A stretch of 64,000 nucleotides of DNA from an uncultured Litoreibacter sp. (GCF_947501785.1 NZ_CANMXB010000001.1:2003048-2067047), one strand, 5' to 3'. Positions 54,100-62,694 are shown, counted from the first letter of the stretch. Program-made: numbers and translations. Notes: a model not told the origin generated them from the sequence alone.

Positions 54100-55542
54100 C
54101 TAAAAGTCGATCGCGGTGTATTTGGTTTCCATGTAGTCCTCCAGGCCTTGGCTGCCGCCCTCTTTGCCCAGCCCGCTTTCCTTCACCCCGCCAAACGGCG
54201 CCTCTACGGTGGTGATCAGGCCAGAGTTGATCCCGATCATCCCGTATTGCAGCTTTTCGGTCAGCTTGAAGATACGGCCAACGTCACGGGTGTAGGCGTA
54301 AGACGCCAGCCCGAATTCAGTGTCATTGGCCCAACCAATCGCTTCATCTTCGTCCTCAAACTTGAAGACCGGCGCGATGGGGCCAAAGATCTCTTCCTTG
54401 GCGAACATCATGGACTGGGTGGCCTCCGAAATAATGGTCGGTTCAAAGAAGCTTTGCCCCTTGTCATGGCGGTTGCCGCCATGCACGACCTTGCCGCCTT
54501 TGGCTGTCGCGTCGGCGATGAACTCTTCCACCTTCTCAACCGCGTCCATGTCGATCATCGGGCCTTGCTCCACGCCGTCTTCCAGCCCGTTGCCCACTTT
54601 CATGGCCGCCGTGGCCTTGGTCAGCTTCTCGACAAACTCGTCATAAACGCCCGCCTGCACGTAGATGCGGTTGGCGCATACGCAGGTTTGGCCGGAGTTG
54701 CGGAATTTCGACACCATCGCGCCAGCGACGGCCTTGTCGATATCAGCGTCATCAAACACCATGAACGGCGCGTTGCCGCCCAGCTCCATCGACACTTTCT
54801 TCACGGTACCCGCCGATTGCCGGATCAGCTCTTTGCCGACTTCGGTGGAGCCGGTGAATGTCACCTTGCGCACCCGCGGGTCATCCATAATCGCCCCGCC
54901 AATTTTGCGAGCCGAGCCCGTCACCACATTGACCGAGCCCGCCGGGAAACCGGCCTCTTCCGCAAGCGCGCCCCATGCCAATCCGGAATACGGCGTCGCG
55001 GTCGCGGGCTTGGCCACCACGGTGCAGCCAATCGCTAGCGCGGGCGCCACTTTGCGGGCCAGCATCGAGGACGGGAAGTTCCAGGGTGTGATCATGCCCA
55101 CCACACCAATCGGGTGCTTGGACACGAGGAACCGGCGGCCATTGGTTGGCGCAGGGATAATCTCACCCTTGGCGCGGCGCACCTCTTCAGCAAACCAGCG
55201 CACATAGGCGGCACCAATGCCAATCTCACCCATGGATTCCGCCAGCGGCTTGCCCATTTCCACGGTCAACAGCTCGGCCAGCGTCTTCTGGTTGTCCATC
55301 AACGCATCATGGACCTTCATCAAAAGCCCGACGCGTTCCATCAACCCCATGCCGGCCAGCCCGTCAAAGGCCGCGTCCGCCGCGTCAACCGCGCGCAGTG
55401 TTTCCGCATCGCCAGAATTCGGAACTGTGCCGATAACCTCACCCGTCGCCGGGTTCGTCACGTCGATGGTCTCGCCGCTGTCAGCCGCGACCCATGCGCC
55501 GCCAATGAGGTTCGCCTCTTTCATGTATTTGGTGTAGCTCAT
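54100..55542 (-). CDS. NAD(P)-dependent aldehyde dehydrogenase, probable sulfolactaldehyde dehydrogenase
   Basis: 480 residues of the succinate-semialdehyde dehydrogenase (GabD) group. Catalytic Glu is in MELGGNAPF near 252, catalytic Cys in SGQTCVCANR near 287, and TPWNFPSSMLARKVAPALAIGCTVV is the coenzyme domain. GabD-like enzymes oxidise 3-sulfolactaldehyde (SLA) to sulfolactate in known sulfosugar pathways; that role is inferred here from the operon. An ordinary succinate-semialdehyde role cannot be excluded. Last gene, seven bases after the mutarotase gene. Confidence 0.85.
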   Translation of the reverse strand: MSYTKYMKEANLIGGAWVAADSGETIDVTNPATGEVIGTVPNSGDAETLRAVDAADAAFDGLAGMGLMERVGLLMKVHDALMDNQKTLAELLTVEMGKPLAESMGEIGIGAAYVRWFAEEVRRAKGEIIPAPTNGRRFLVSKHPIGVVGMITPWNFPSSMLARKVAPALAIGCTVVAKPATATPYSGLAWGALAEEAGFPAGSVNVVTGSARKIGGAIMDDPRVRKVTFTGSTEVGKELIRQSAGTVKKVSMELGGNAPFMVFDDADIDKAVAGAMVSKFRNSGQTCVCANRIYVQAGVYDEFVEKLTKATAAMKVGNGLEDGVEQGPMIDMDAVEKVEEFIADATAKGGKVVHGGNRHDKGQSFFEPTIISEATQSMMFAKEEIFGPIAPVFKFEDEDEAIGWANDTEFGLASYAYTRDVGRIFKLTEKLQYGMIGINSGLITTVEAPFGGVKESGLGKEGGSQGLEDYMETKYTAIDF

Positions 55543-55549
55543 CGCTCAG

Positions 55550-56536
55550 TCATCCTTTGGAAAACGCAAATTGCGTGTGTTGTTCATACACTTCGCCGGG
55601 GCGCAGCACCGCATTGGGGAAGGCCGGGTGGTTGACCGCGTCCGGCCAGACCTGAGGCTCCAACGCAACCCCTGCGTTCTTGCCGTAGCGCCGCCCACCA
55701 AGACCCGCAGGCCCGACATCTAACTTGAACCCGTCATAAACCTGCAGCCCCGTCTCGGTCGAGCGGATTTGCATCGAAACACCCGATTTTTGGGAAACAA
55801 GAGTCCCAATTTTCCGCAAATCGACACGTCCGTTCGAAAGGCACAGGTTGTGGTCGATGAAAACCTCATCCTTGATCGGCCGCATCAGTCGGAAATCGTA
55901 TCGCGTGCCGTCGACGCGGCGGCTTTCACCGGTCGGGATAAAGCCGTCATTAACTACGGTCATATGCTCCGCATCCACCTGCATCAGGTGGTCATCGGTG
56001 GTCGCGCCGCCATCAAGGTTCCAATAGCTGTGATGGGCAAAGTTGCACAATGTCGGCGCATCCGTTTCCGCCGTAATCTGCACGTCAAAAACGCCCCCGG
56101 GCAGGCAAGCATAGGTGCAGCGCGCCACCATGTTGCCGGGGTAGCCCATCTCGCCATCGGCCAATGCGATGCTCAGGGTGATCCTGTCGGCTTCGACGGT
56201 TTCAACAGACCAGTTGCGTTTGCCAACCCCCTTGGCTCCACCATGCAGATGGTGTCGCTCCTGAAAGTTGCGGTCGACCTGAAAGGCCCTCCCATCAATG
56301 AAAAACTGCCCCTCCCCAATGCGGTTGGCACAACGCCCGGCAATGGCTCCGAAATAGGGGGAATCCGTCAAATAGGGCGCAAACTCTTCGAACCCCAACA
56401 CCAGCGGCGCGTCATGGCCGTCTAGCCGCAGGTCTTGCAGGACAGCGCCATATGACAAGACATGCGCCGTAAGCCCGCCGCCTTCGATGGTGTGGCGCTC
56501 AACTGCGTCGCCGTCCGGCATTACGCCAAAACTCAT
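55550..56536 (-). CDS. Aldose 1-epimerase family protein, possible sulfoquinovose mutarotase
   Basis: 328 residues. GalM-type motifs: GRCANRIGEGQF near 70 (Asn/Arg), LHGGAKG (first His) near 97, FAHHSYWNLDG near 167-177 (catalytic His), and VALEPQVWPDAVNHP near 287 (catalytic Glu). It interconverts sugar anomers. Start overlaps the Gfo/Idh gene stop by ATGA. In an operon with a sugar isomerase and kinase it would prepare the anomer used by the isomerase. Confidence 0.85.
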   Translation of the reverse strand: MSFGVMPDGDAVERHTIEGGGLTAHVLSYGAVLQDLRLDGHDAPLVLGFEEFAPYLTDSPYFGAIAGRCANRIGEGQFFIDGRAFQVDRNFQERHHLHGGAKGVGKRNWSVETVEADRITLSIALADGEMGYPGNMVARCTYACLPGGVFDVQITAETDAPTLCNFAHHSYWNLDGGATTDDHLMQVDAEHMTVVNDGFIPTGESRRVDGTRYDFRLMRPIKDEVFIDHNLCLSNGRVDLRKIGTLVSQKSGVSMQIRSTETGLQVYDGFKLDVGPAGLGGRRYGKNAGVALEPQVWPDAVNHPAFPNAVLRPGEVYEQHTQFAFSKG

Positions 56537-57624
56537 GGGCCTTTCCCTCGCAAATCAATCGCCTGTCCCGAGCGCGCGGATTCCTCCGCCGCTTCACCGA
56601 CCAACACGGACCAGTAGCCATCCATCAAGGACACCTCCGGTTCACCTTTACCTGTCCGAACGAGGTTGAGAAACTTCTCATGCTGGAAGAACGTGGACCC
56701 ATGATGGTCCCCCGCCGCCAAAATATGCTCCGGCACATGCACGACCTCCCGCACCTCTTCTTTCAAGGCCCGCAATGACATCACAAACTCCGCCTCCCGC
56801 TCTTTGCCGTCGGGGGAGAACCGCGCAGGTCCCGGCACAAACGCCTCCACCCGCGCCTTTTCTCCAGTGACCGCGACGCTTTCCTGCCAGAACGAGCCTT
56901 CCGCAAACATGCACAAATCCAGCATGCCCCGCGCGCCATTCTCAAAATCCACCACAACATAAGCGTTGTCGATAATGTCGGGCATCTTGCCCATGTAGCG
57001 CTCGTCCCTGTGGTTCACATCGACCCCGCCCGAGGCATAGACACGCACTGGGTCAGACTTCAAAATCAACCGCATAAGGTCCCAGAAATGGCAGCATTTC
57101 TCTGTCAGAGTGCCGCCGGTGCGTGCGTTGAACCGGTTCCAATCGTCCACCTTGGGCAGAAACGGAAACCGGTGTTCCCGGATCGACATCATGCGTGGGG
57201 TGCCCACGGCACCCTGATCAACTGCCTGCATCAGCCGTTGCAACGGCGGCATGTAGCGGTATTCCATCGCCACCCAGACCGGGGCCAATCGCCCCTTGGA
57301 CATGTTCAGCAGGTCCCGGCAATCCGCGCTTGTCGTCGCCAACGGCTTTTCGACCAGAATGGGCTTATCGGTCGCCAGCAGCTTCTGCATGATCCCCGCA
57401 TGCGTATCATTTGGCGCGGCAATCAGCACAACGTCGCAGGCATCCGCCGCCAGCATCTCCTCCATCGTGGCATATCCGGCCCCGCCAGAGCTTTGCATGG
57501 ACTGCGCCCGCATTTCGTCGTTTGGCTCTGCAATGGCCGATACTTTCGCACCTTCAAGCAGCGCGATGTTGCGGATATGCTCTTGGCCCATCATGCCAGA
57601 GCCGATGATCCCGTATCTAATCAC
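56533..57624 (-). CDS. Gfo/Idh/MocA oxidoreductase family protein, candidate NAD+-dependent sulfoquinovosidase
   Basis: 363 residues starting at GTG 57624, which overlaps the isomerase stop (GTGA). Rossmann motif GIIGSGMMGQEHIRN at residues 5-19, the family motif EKPLATT near 94-100, and GGTLTEKCCHFWDLM near 168 carrying the catalytic Lys and His. Families of this fold include sugar dehydrogenases and NAD+-dependent glycosidases; the GH188 group acts on sulfoquinovosides. No GH31-type sulfoquinovosidase (YihQ) is in the window, so this protein is the best candidate to release sulfoquinovose. Activity is inference. Confidence 0.75.
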   Translation of the reverse strand: MIRYGIIGSGMMGQEHIRNIALLEGAKVSAIAEPNDEMRAQSMQSSGGAGYATMEEMLAADACDVVLIAAPNDTHAGIMQKLLATDKPILVEKPLATTSADCRDLLNMSKGRLAPVWVAMEYRYMPPLQRLMQAVDQGAVGTPRMMSIREHRFPFLPKVDDWNRFNARTGGTLTEKCCHFWDLMRLILKSDPVRVYASGGVDVNHRDERYMGKMPDIIDNAYVVVDFENGARGMLDLCMFAEGSFWQESVAVTGEKARVEAFVPGPARFSPDGKEREAEFVMSLRALKEEVREVVHVPEHILAAGDHHGSTFFQHEKFLNLVRTGKGEPEVSLMDGYWSVLVGEAAEESARSGQAIDLRGKGP

Positions 57625-58973
57625 GCGCCCAACTCCACGACATTCAGTCCCATTCCGGCCGCGATCCCGCGCAACGCGTTGCGGTGGTCGCCATAGGCAA
57701 TCGCCATGTGATGCTCCAACCCGCAATCCATTACGTCGCGCAGTGTTTTCTGCGCAGCATGGTCAAATCTCACCACACCGGAGGTTCCCGTGAACGCCAT
57801 TTCGCTGCGCAGCATTTCTCCGCCCGCTATGATCACTTTCGGCTCACCATAGGCCTGCGACAGGCGGAAAAACGTCACCCGTCCCGGCTTCAAAGTGAAC
57901 TCGTAAAGCAAAGCCTGTTTGCGGTTGGTATGCACCGTAGCCATCGGTTCATCATCCGTCATGGACAGCGGCGCCTGCCCGCAATGCCAAACCACGCCGG
58001 TGTTGTCGTTTACGTCCATATCTACGAGATCGGCCAAGAAAACAGGGCTATCCGCCACTTTTTGCAAGATCGCCTGCGTCACCGCACCGTAGACATCGGC
58101 CTCGCACGCGCACGGCACCCGCGCTTCGCCCATCATGGACACCGGCCCGCAGACGGCCCCGCCATATTCGGTAAACGTCTCCGGCCAGCAGCGGATTGCG
58201 AAGGCGTCATAACCGTTTTCGCTGCGCAGCATTTCCAACGCGCCTGCCAGCTTTAGGGAGCGGTCCAGCTCTCCCGCATCCATCTCCTTCAGGTTCGGCA
58301 CATCCGCCACTTTCGCGCGGTAAGGCGCAACCGCAGCATCGTCGAGGCCGCGTGCCGCGTCGAACATGTCCTCCAGCGCCAATTCATCGACCGTGGCCCC
58401 CGTCAGCACCTTCAGCTCCGCCTTGTCGTAGGCACAGGTGTCAAATCCCACGGGATGCGCCCCAATGCGCGCGATCTTCAAATCCGGCACCGGCATATCA
58501 GATGCCGCAACACCAGCTGCCGCCCCGTCAATCCGAGACACCGCATAGTCGCCAGCCAACAACCCCGCCAAATCCGCCTCACCCGGATCGGCGTATAGCC
58601 AGCCAAACCCAACCCCGTTGCGCCCCAAGGCGTGGCCCGCAAGGTTCAACCCGCAAAACGCGTTCAAACGCAGTCGCCCGCCCAACCGAGGCTCCGGCAC
58701 CGCCCAAATCGCCAGCGGCACACCCAGCTTTGACGCCTCCACCACGAACGCCGCGTCGGTAAATGTCACCTGCAACACCAACACCAGATCAGCCGACGCA
58801 ACACTCGATAATGCCTCCGGCGACCCCTCCATCAGCAGAGCGCGCGGCCCGATGACCTCGTGGCCCTGTTCCGAAGCAAGCACATCAATATCCGCCAGCA
58901 TCCCAGCCAGTTTCTCTTCCGCATAGGGTACGTCGAATGTGGGCCGCCCCAGCGGCAATATCCCGATCTTCAT
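57621..58973 (-). CDS. Fucose/arabinose-isomerase-family protein, candidate sulfoquinovose isomerase
   Basis: 450 residues. Metal-binding motifs of the FucI/AraA fold are seen: Glu in RCWPETFTEYGG near 255-265 and CEADVYGAVTQAIL near 280, and a C-terminal GDHRNALRG. In the sulfo-transaldolase and some sulfo-EMP pathways a member of this superfamily (SqvD type) turns sulfoquinovose into sulfofructose, unlike the AGE-type YihS of E. coli. Assignment is by family and context. Coupled to the aldolase by TGATG and to the Gfo/Idh gene by GTGA. Confidence 0.72.
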   Translation of the reverse strand: MKIGILPLGRPTFDVPYAEEKLAGMLADIDVLASEQGHEVIGPRALLMEGSPEALSSVASADLVLVLQVTFTDAAFVVEASKLGVPLAIWAVPEPRLGGRLRLNAFCGLNLAGHALGRNGVGFGWLYADPGEADLAGLLAGDYAVSRIDGAAAGVAASDMPVPDLKIARIGAHPVGFDTCAYDKAELKVLTGATVDELALEDMFDAARGLDDAAVAPYRAKVADVPNLKEMDAGELDRSLKLAGALEMLRSENGYDAFAIRCWPETFTEYGGAVCGPVSMMGEARVPCACEADVYGAVTQAILQKVADSPVFLADLVDMDVNDNTGVVWHCGQAPLSMTDDEPMATVHTNRKQALLYEFTLKPGRVTFFRLSQAYGEPKVIIAGGEMLRSEMAFTGTSGVVRFDHAAQKTLRDVMDCGLEHHMAIAYGDHRNALRGIAAGMGLNVVELGA

Positions 58974-59998
58974 CAGAGGCCCTCATACCCATGCCTAAAC
59001 GACGCGTCCGCAGGCGCAAATTGCGCACCACCTGCGCCCCAACACACGTGCTGATCCCACGCCACAGCCTTCGCATCCGCCAAAGCCGAAATCTCCGCCA
59101 TATAGGCCGCGCTTTCGCCTTCCAGGCCTGCGCGCACCGCGTCCCAATCGGGGAACGCCTGAAACGCGTCCAGCCAAATCGCGCGCCCTGCCAGGAAGCC
59201 CGAGGCTCCGGCGGCAAAGGCGTGCTCCAAAATCTGCTTGAACTCAGGCTTGCCTGCTCCTGCCGACAACATCACCCAAGGCCGCGCCGCGATACGCCCC
59301 ATCTCGTCAAACAGCGCCTGAACGCCTTCGGTGGCCGCCACATCCTTGGCAGGCACCGGGCTTTCCAGCTTGAACACGTCCACGCCGTAGTCGGCATGCG
59401 CAAATTCCTCGACGGAGCGCAAAACATCATCCGCCCGCTTGGTGTTCATCTCCACATATTCGCTGGTCTGTTCGCTATCGCTGTCAATCGGATGCACCAG
59501 CAGTTCAAACAGGAACGGGATGTCGTATTTGGCGCAGGCCTCCCCAATCCGCTTGGTCCAGTCCTTCTGGTGCTGGTTCACGGCGTCGGACGCGTCAGGC
59601 CGGTACCACGCCAGCACCTTCACCGCGTCGCCGCCCATGCGCTTGATCTTGCCCACGTCCCAGTCGTCGATCATAGAGGACCGCCGCCCCATGCCGGTTT
59701 CTTCAAACAGCGAGTCCTCCAGCGTCACGATCAGCCCTTTGGTGGGTGACAGGTGCTTCAGCCCCACCGGGATGGCGTAATGCGGGTCCAGCAGCATGGC
59801 GCTTGATCCGCCTTGCAGCGTCTCCACCAGCATCGCCTTGAACCGCGCCACGTCGTCGTAAGGCGCGTCCGCAGCACCGTAATGCGCGGCAATCGGGCCT
59901 TTGATCGGCGGGCGCTGATCGACCGCCGTCATCTTGAACACCCCGTTCGCGTCGGCCATGCGCCGCATGCCCCATAGTTTGCCTGCTGTCAGCTGCAT
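58973..59998 (-). CDS. LacD/YihT-like class I aldolase, candidate sulfofructose-phosphate aldolase
   Basis: 341 residues, a TIM barrel of the tagatose-bisphosphate aldolase group. Near the start FKMTAVDQRPPIK holds the Asp/Gln/Arg of the phosphate side; YGVDVFKLESPVPAKD near 207-222 should hold the Schiff-base Lys; LSAGAGKPEFKQILEHA and GFLAGRAIWLDAF are family-like. YihT is the E. coli aldolase splitting sulfofructose-1-phosphate to DHAP and sulfolactaldehyde. Longer than YihT by about 50 residues. Starts 1 bp after the kinase stop. Confidence 0.75.
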   Translation of the reverse strand: MQLTAGKLWGMRRMADANGVFKMTAVDQRPPIKGPIAAHYGAADAPYDDVARFKAMLVETLQGGSSAMLLDPHYAIPVGLKHLSPTKGLIVTLEDSLFEETGMGRRSSMIDDWDVGKIKRMGGDAVKVLAWYRPDASDAVNQHQKDWTKRIGEACAKYDIPFLFELLVHPIDSDSEQTSEYVEMNTKRADDVLRSVEEFAHADYGVDVFKLESPVPAKDVAATEGVQALFDEMGRIAARPWVMLSAGAGKPEFKQILEHAFAAGASGFLAGRAIWLDAFQAFPDWDAVRAGLEGESAAYMAEISALADAKAVAWDQHVCWGAGGAQFAPADASFRHGYEGL

Positions 59999-59999
59999 C

Positions 60000-60860
60000 T
60001 CATGCTCTCTCTTTCAGAAACTGTTCCACCTCGGCCCGGGAGGGCGCGGCTTTGCGCCCCCCAAAGCCCGTGCATTTCAAAGCGGCCGCCGCATGGGCAA
60101 ACCGCATCGCATCCATCTCGCCCGCGCCCTCGCCCAGCCGCAGGGCAAACGCCCCGTGCCAGATGTCGCCCGCGCCGAGCGTGTCTTTCACATCCACCTT
60201 GAAACCCGGCATCACCCCGCCCGGGTGCAACACGCCATCCGCGCCCAGGGTCACCGCGCACCAGCCCGGCAGGTCCAGCGCGGCGTAGGCGGCGTGCACG
60301 TCGTCCATACCGGTAAAATCCATCAAGCCCTGTTCGGAAAACACCACATGGCTGGCCGCTGCCGCCAGTTCCACCGGCACCGGGGCCTCCCCGTCCAACA
60401 CTGCCGGTATCCCCAGCGCGCGGCCCAACTCGATCACCTGACGCGTGGCTTCTGGCCAACGGGTGTCTGCCAGAACGGCGTCGGCGCTCAGCTCGGACAA
60501 CTCGGGGTCCTGCGCCAACCCGGCGCCACGAAAGGCCATGATTTGCCGTTCGCCGGCCTCGTCAACATAGACGGACGACATGGCCGACCGCGCGCCGTTG
60601 GTGATGACACAGGCGGATGTGTCTACATTTTCTGACAAAATATCCCCAAGAACGATCTCAGATACTTCATCTTTGCCGAATCTTGCTAATAATTGGGACT
60701 TTCCGCCCAGTCGGGCGATGCCCACTGCGGCGTTTGCCGCACATCCGCCCCCAACTATATCCACAGCCCTCGCCGCGTATTTTTCGGCCCGCTGGGGCAA
60801 AACATCGACCTGGTAGACAAAATCCAACGCGGCGGAGCCCGCAACCATGACGCGCGCCAT
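60000..60860 (-). CDS. PfkB-family sugar kinase, candidate sulfofructose kinase
   Basis: 286 residues from ATG 60860 (TTG 60863 also possible). Ribokinase-family signature GGGCAANAAVGIARLGGK near 35-52 and the catalytic DTLGAGDIWHGAFAL near 225-239, with Asp in GAGD as base. YihV, the sulfofructose kinase of E. coli, belongs to this family. Sits between the peroxidase gene (TGATG overlap) and the aldolase gene, so its product would feed the aldolase directly. Substrate is inferred. Confidence 0.75.
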   Translation of the reverse strand: MARVMVAGSAALDFVYQVDVLPQRAEKYAARAVDIVGGGCAANAAVGIARLGGKSQLLARFGKDEVSEIVLGDILSENVDTSACVITNGARSAMSSVYVDEAGERQIMAFRGAGLAQDPELSELSADAVLADTRWPEATRQVIELGRALGIPAVLDGEAPVPVELAAAASHVVFSEQGLMDFTGMDDVHAAYAALDLPGWCAVTLGADGVLHPGGVMPGFKVDVKDTLGAGDIWHGAFALRLGEGAGEMDAMRFAHAAAALKCTGFGGRKAAPSRAEVEQFLKERA

Positions 60861-62113
60861 CAATCCACCCTCAACCCGCTGGGGACGCTTTTGGGTTTGC
60901 CCAAACGCCCGTAAATGGATTTCTTGCCGGTCAGCGCACCCATGAAGGCCACAAGATCCATGATCTCATCGTCACTCAAATGTTGCGGCTCCAAATCAAG
61001 CGACGCTCTGACCCGCGCCATCTCCCGGCTGTCTTCGTGAATAATGAAGTCGGCCTGCTGCAGCCAGGGCACTGACGGCAGCTGCGCCATCTCCGGCCTC
61101 CATTCATCCAGCCCGGTCAAAGGGTCCAGATGGTGCCGGATGATCCCCTCCAACGTCGCATAAGCGCCATTATGGCCATACGGCCCCGTCACCGCGACGT
61201 TGCGCAATGACGGCGTGCGGAAGCGGTAAGCGTCCTCCAACGCGTCGCTTTCCGCCATCCGCCCCACATCGCGCGGCATCGGGTCAAACCGGCGGGTGCG
61301 GCCCGGACCAAAGGGTGGCAGCCCGATGGCATGGAAGTCCTGATCGGTAAAGAGCGGCCCGCTATGGCAATCCGCGCAGCCCGCGTCGCCAAAAAACAAG
61401 TCATGCCCCCGCATCTGCGCGGCATCCATGGATCCAACGTCATAGGCGCTATCAAAGGACCGCCACTCCGCGTCCATAAACGCACCCAGCGCGTTGCCTA
61501 TGTCCGCGATGGAGATCTCCTCCACGCCCACCTCCGCAAACATCTCGCGGTATTCATCGATGATGCGCACGCGCTTGGCCAAGATAGGCCAGGCCATATC
61601 AATGCGGTCATGAATGGCCCCGGCCACCTCATTTTCCTTGGGGTTGCCCGCCATTTCGAACTGCGAAGTCATCGGGAACAGCGCCTGCGTCGCGAGCAAT
61701 GTTTCAAGCCCGTCGGGCAAGAACTCCTCAGCCGGGGAATTCACGCCATTGCCGTAATCCGGTGACGCGCCCAGCCGCCCGTCGTGGAAGAAGACCTCCA
61801 GCGCGCCCACGTTAAACAGGGCCTGCGCATTGCGTGGGATGCGCTTCTTGATCTGGTTCGGCCCGTCTTGGGCCACGCGTTTCGGCCCCACTCCAACGCC
61901 GCCCTCGCCAATTCCGAGGCTCACACCATCGGCGGAAAACGTATCGTGGTTATGGCACGTCCCGCAGGAAATGTTGCGGTTCCCAGACAGGATTGGATCG
62001 TAAAACAGCAGCTGACCTATCGCGGCCAGGTCCTCGTCAATCGGGTCAAACATCCCCGCGGGCGCATCAGACATTGCAGGCCCCGCCAAGCCCAGCCAAA
62101 CTGCCCCCAACAA
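60860..62113 (-). CDS. Di-heme cytochrome c peroxidase/MauG family protein
   Basis: 417 residues. Two heme-attachment motifs, CGTCH (about 57-61) and CADCH (about 225-229), with the family's RIPRNAQALFNVGALEVFFHDGR and RFRTPSLRNVAVTGPYGHNGAY segments. Periplasmic in homologues, either reducing hydrogen peroxide or oxidising a partner protein. The start is uncertain: TTG 62113 gives a hydrophobic LLGAVWLGLAGPAMSDA signal-like start; no ATG precedes it in frame. Its start is only 12 bp from the divergent Sel1 gene. Its stop overlaps the kinase start, so it is unexpectedly part of the sugar operon. Confidence 0.82.
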   Translation of the reverse strand: MLGAVWLGLAGPAMSDAPAGMFDPIDEDLAAIGQLLFYDPILSGNRNISCGTCHNHDTFSADGVSLGIGEGGVGVGPKRVAQDGPNQIKKRIPRNAQALFNVGALEVFFHDGRLGASPDYGNGVNSPAEEFLPDGLETLLATQALFPMTSQFEMAGNPKENEVAGAIHDRIDMAWPILAKRVRIIDEYREMFAEVGVEEISIADIGNALGAFMDAEWRSFDSAYDVGSMDAAQMRGHDLFFGDAGCADCHSGPLFTDQDFHAIGLPPFGPGRTRRFDPMPRDVGRMAESDALEDAYRFRTPSLRNVAVTGPYGHNGAYATLEGIIRHHLDPLTGLDEWRPEMAQLPSVPWLQQADFIIHEDSREMARVRASLDLEPQHLSDDEIMDLVAFMGALTGKKSIYGRLGKPKSVPSGLRVD

Positions 62114-62125
62114 ACGGAGACCGAC

Positions 62126-62593
62126 ATGCGCTTTCTTGCCATCCTCGCCCTGATGACCCTTCCGGCTGCCGCCGATATCGAAAAAGCCCGCGACCTTATG
62201 GAGGCCAACAAATTCGAAGAGGCGCGGGAGGCCCTTTGGCCTGCGGCCCGGTCCGGCAACGCCGACGCGGAGGAGCTGATCGGCGTCATGTACGCGCTTG
62301 GCCTTGGCGTCGAAAAGGACCCGGTTCGGGCGTTTGAATGGTATTTGCGCAGCTCGATGAAGGGTCATCCCGGCGCGCAATCCGGCATTGGATGGTACTA
62401 CGAGGAAGGCATCGGCATGCCCGCCCCGGACCTTGTCCGCGCCTACATGTGGTACGCGCTTAGCGCCATCGGCGGTGACCCCGACGCGGCTATCTCCCAG
62501 GAGGAGGTGGTCAAGAAGATGACCCAAGAGCAGATTGATCATGCGCATGAGCTGATCGCCGATTACAAAGTTTGGATGTATCCGTTCCGTTGA
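62126..62593 (+). CDS. Exported Sel1-like repeat protein, 155 aa
   Basis: Signal peptide MRFLAILALMTLPAAA, then about three Sel1/TPR-like helical repeats (ADAEELIGVMYALGLGVEKD, HPGAQSGIGWYYEEGIGMP, VRAYMWYALSAIGGD). A short periplasmic protein that probably mediates protein contacts. It faces away from the peroxidase gene with 12 bp between starts, so each promoter must lie inside the other gene or overlap. Twin hairpins follow. Confidence 0.85.
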   Translation: MRFLAILALMTLPAAADIEKARDLMEANKFEEAREALWPAARSGNADAEELIGVMYALGLGVEKDPVRAFEWYLRSSMKGHPGAQSGIGWYYEEGIGMPAPDLVRAYMWYALSAIGGDPDAAISQEEVVKKMTQEQIDHAHELIADYKVWMYPFR

Positions 62594-62603
62594 GCGCCGC
62601 CGC

Positions 62604-62650
62604 CATTTTCTCATCGAGAAAATGAACCCAAAGTCTCCTCGAGACTTTGG
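62604..62650. repeat. Twin-hairpin intergenic repeat, second copy of the architecture
   Basis: Stems CATTTTCTC-ATC-GAGAAAATG (62604-62624) and CCAAAGTCTC-CTC-GAGACTTTGG (62628-62650), again with 3-nt loops and a 3-nt gap, followed by small GC hairpins such as GCGCC...GGCGC near 62650-62665. Lies between the convergent Sel1 and TRAP binding-protein genes and may stop transcription from both sides. Confidence 0.7.
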
Positions 62651-62694
62651 CGCCCGAAAAGGCGCAGCGGCCCGAAAGCCGCTACGCCGAGGTC

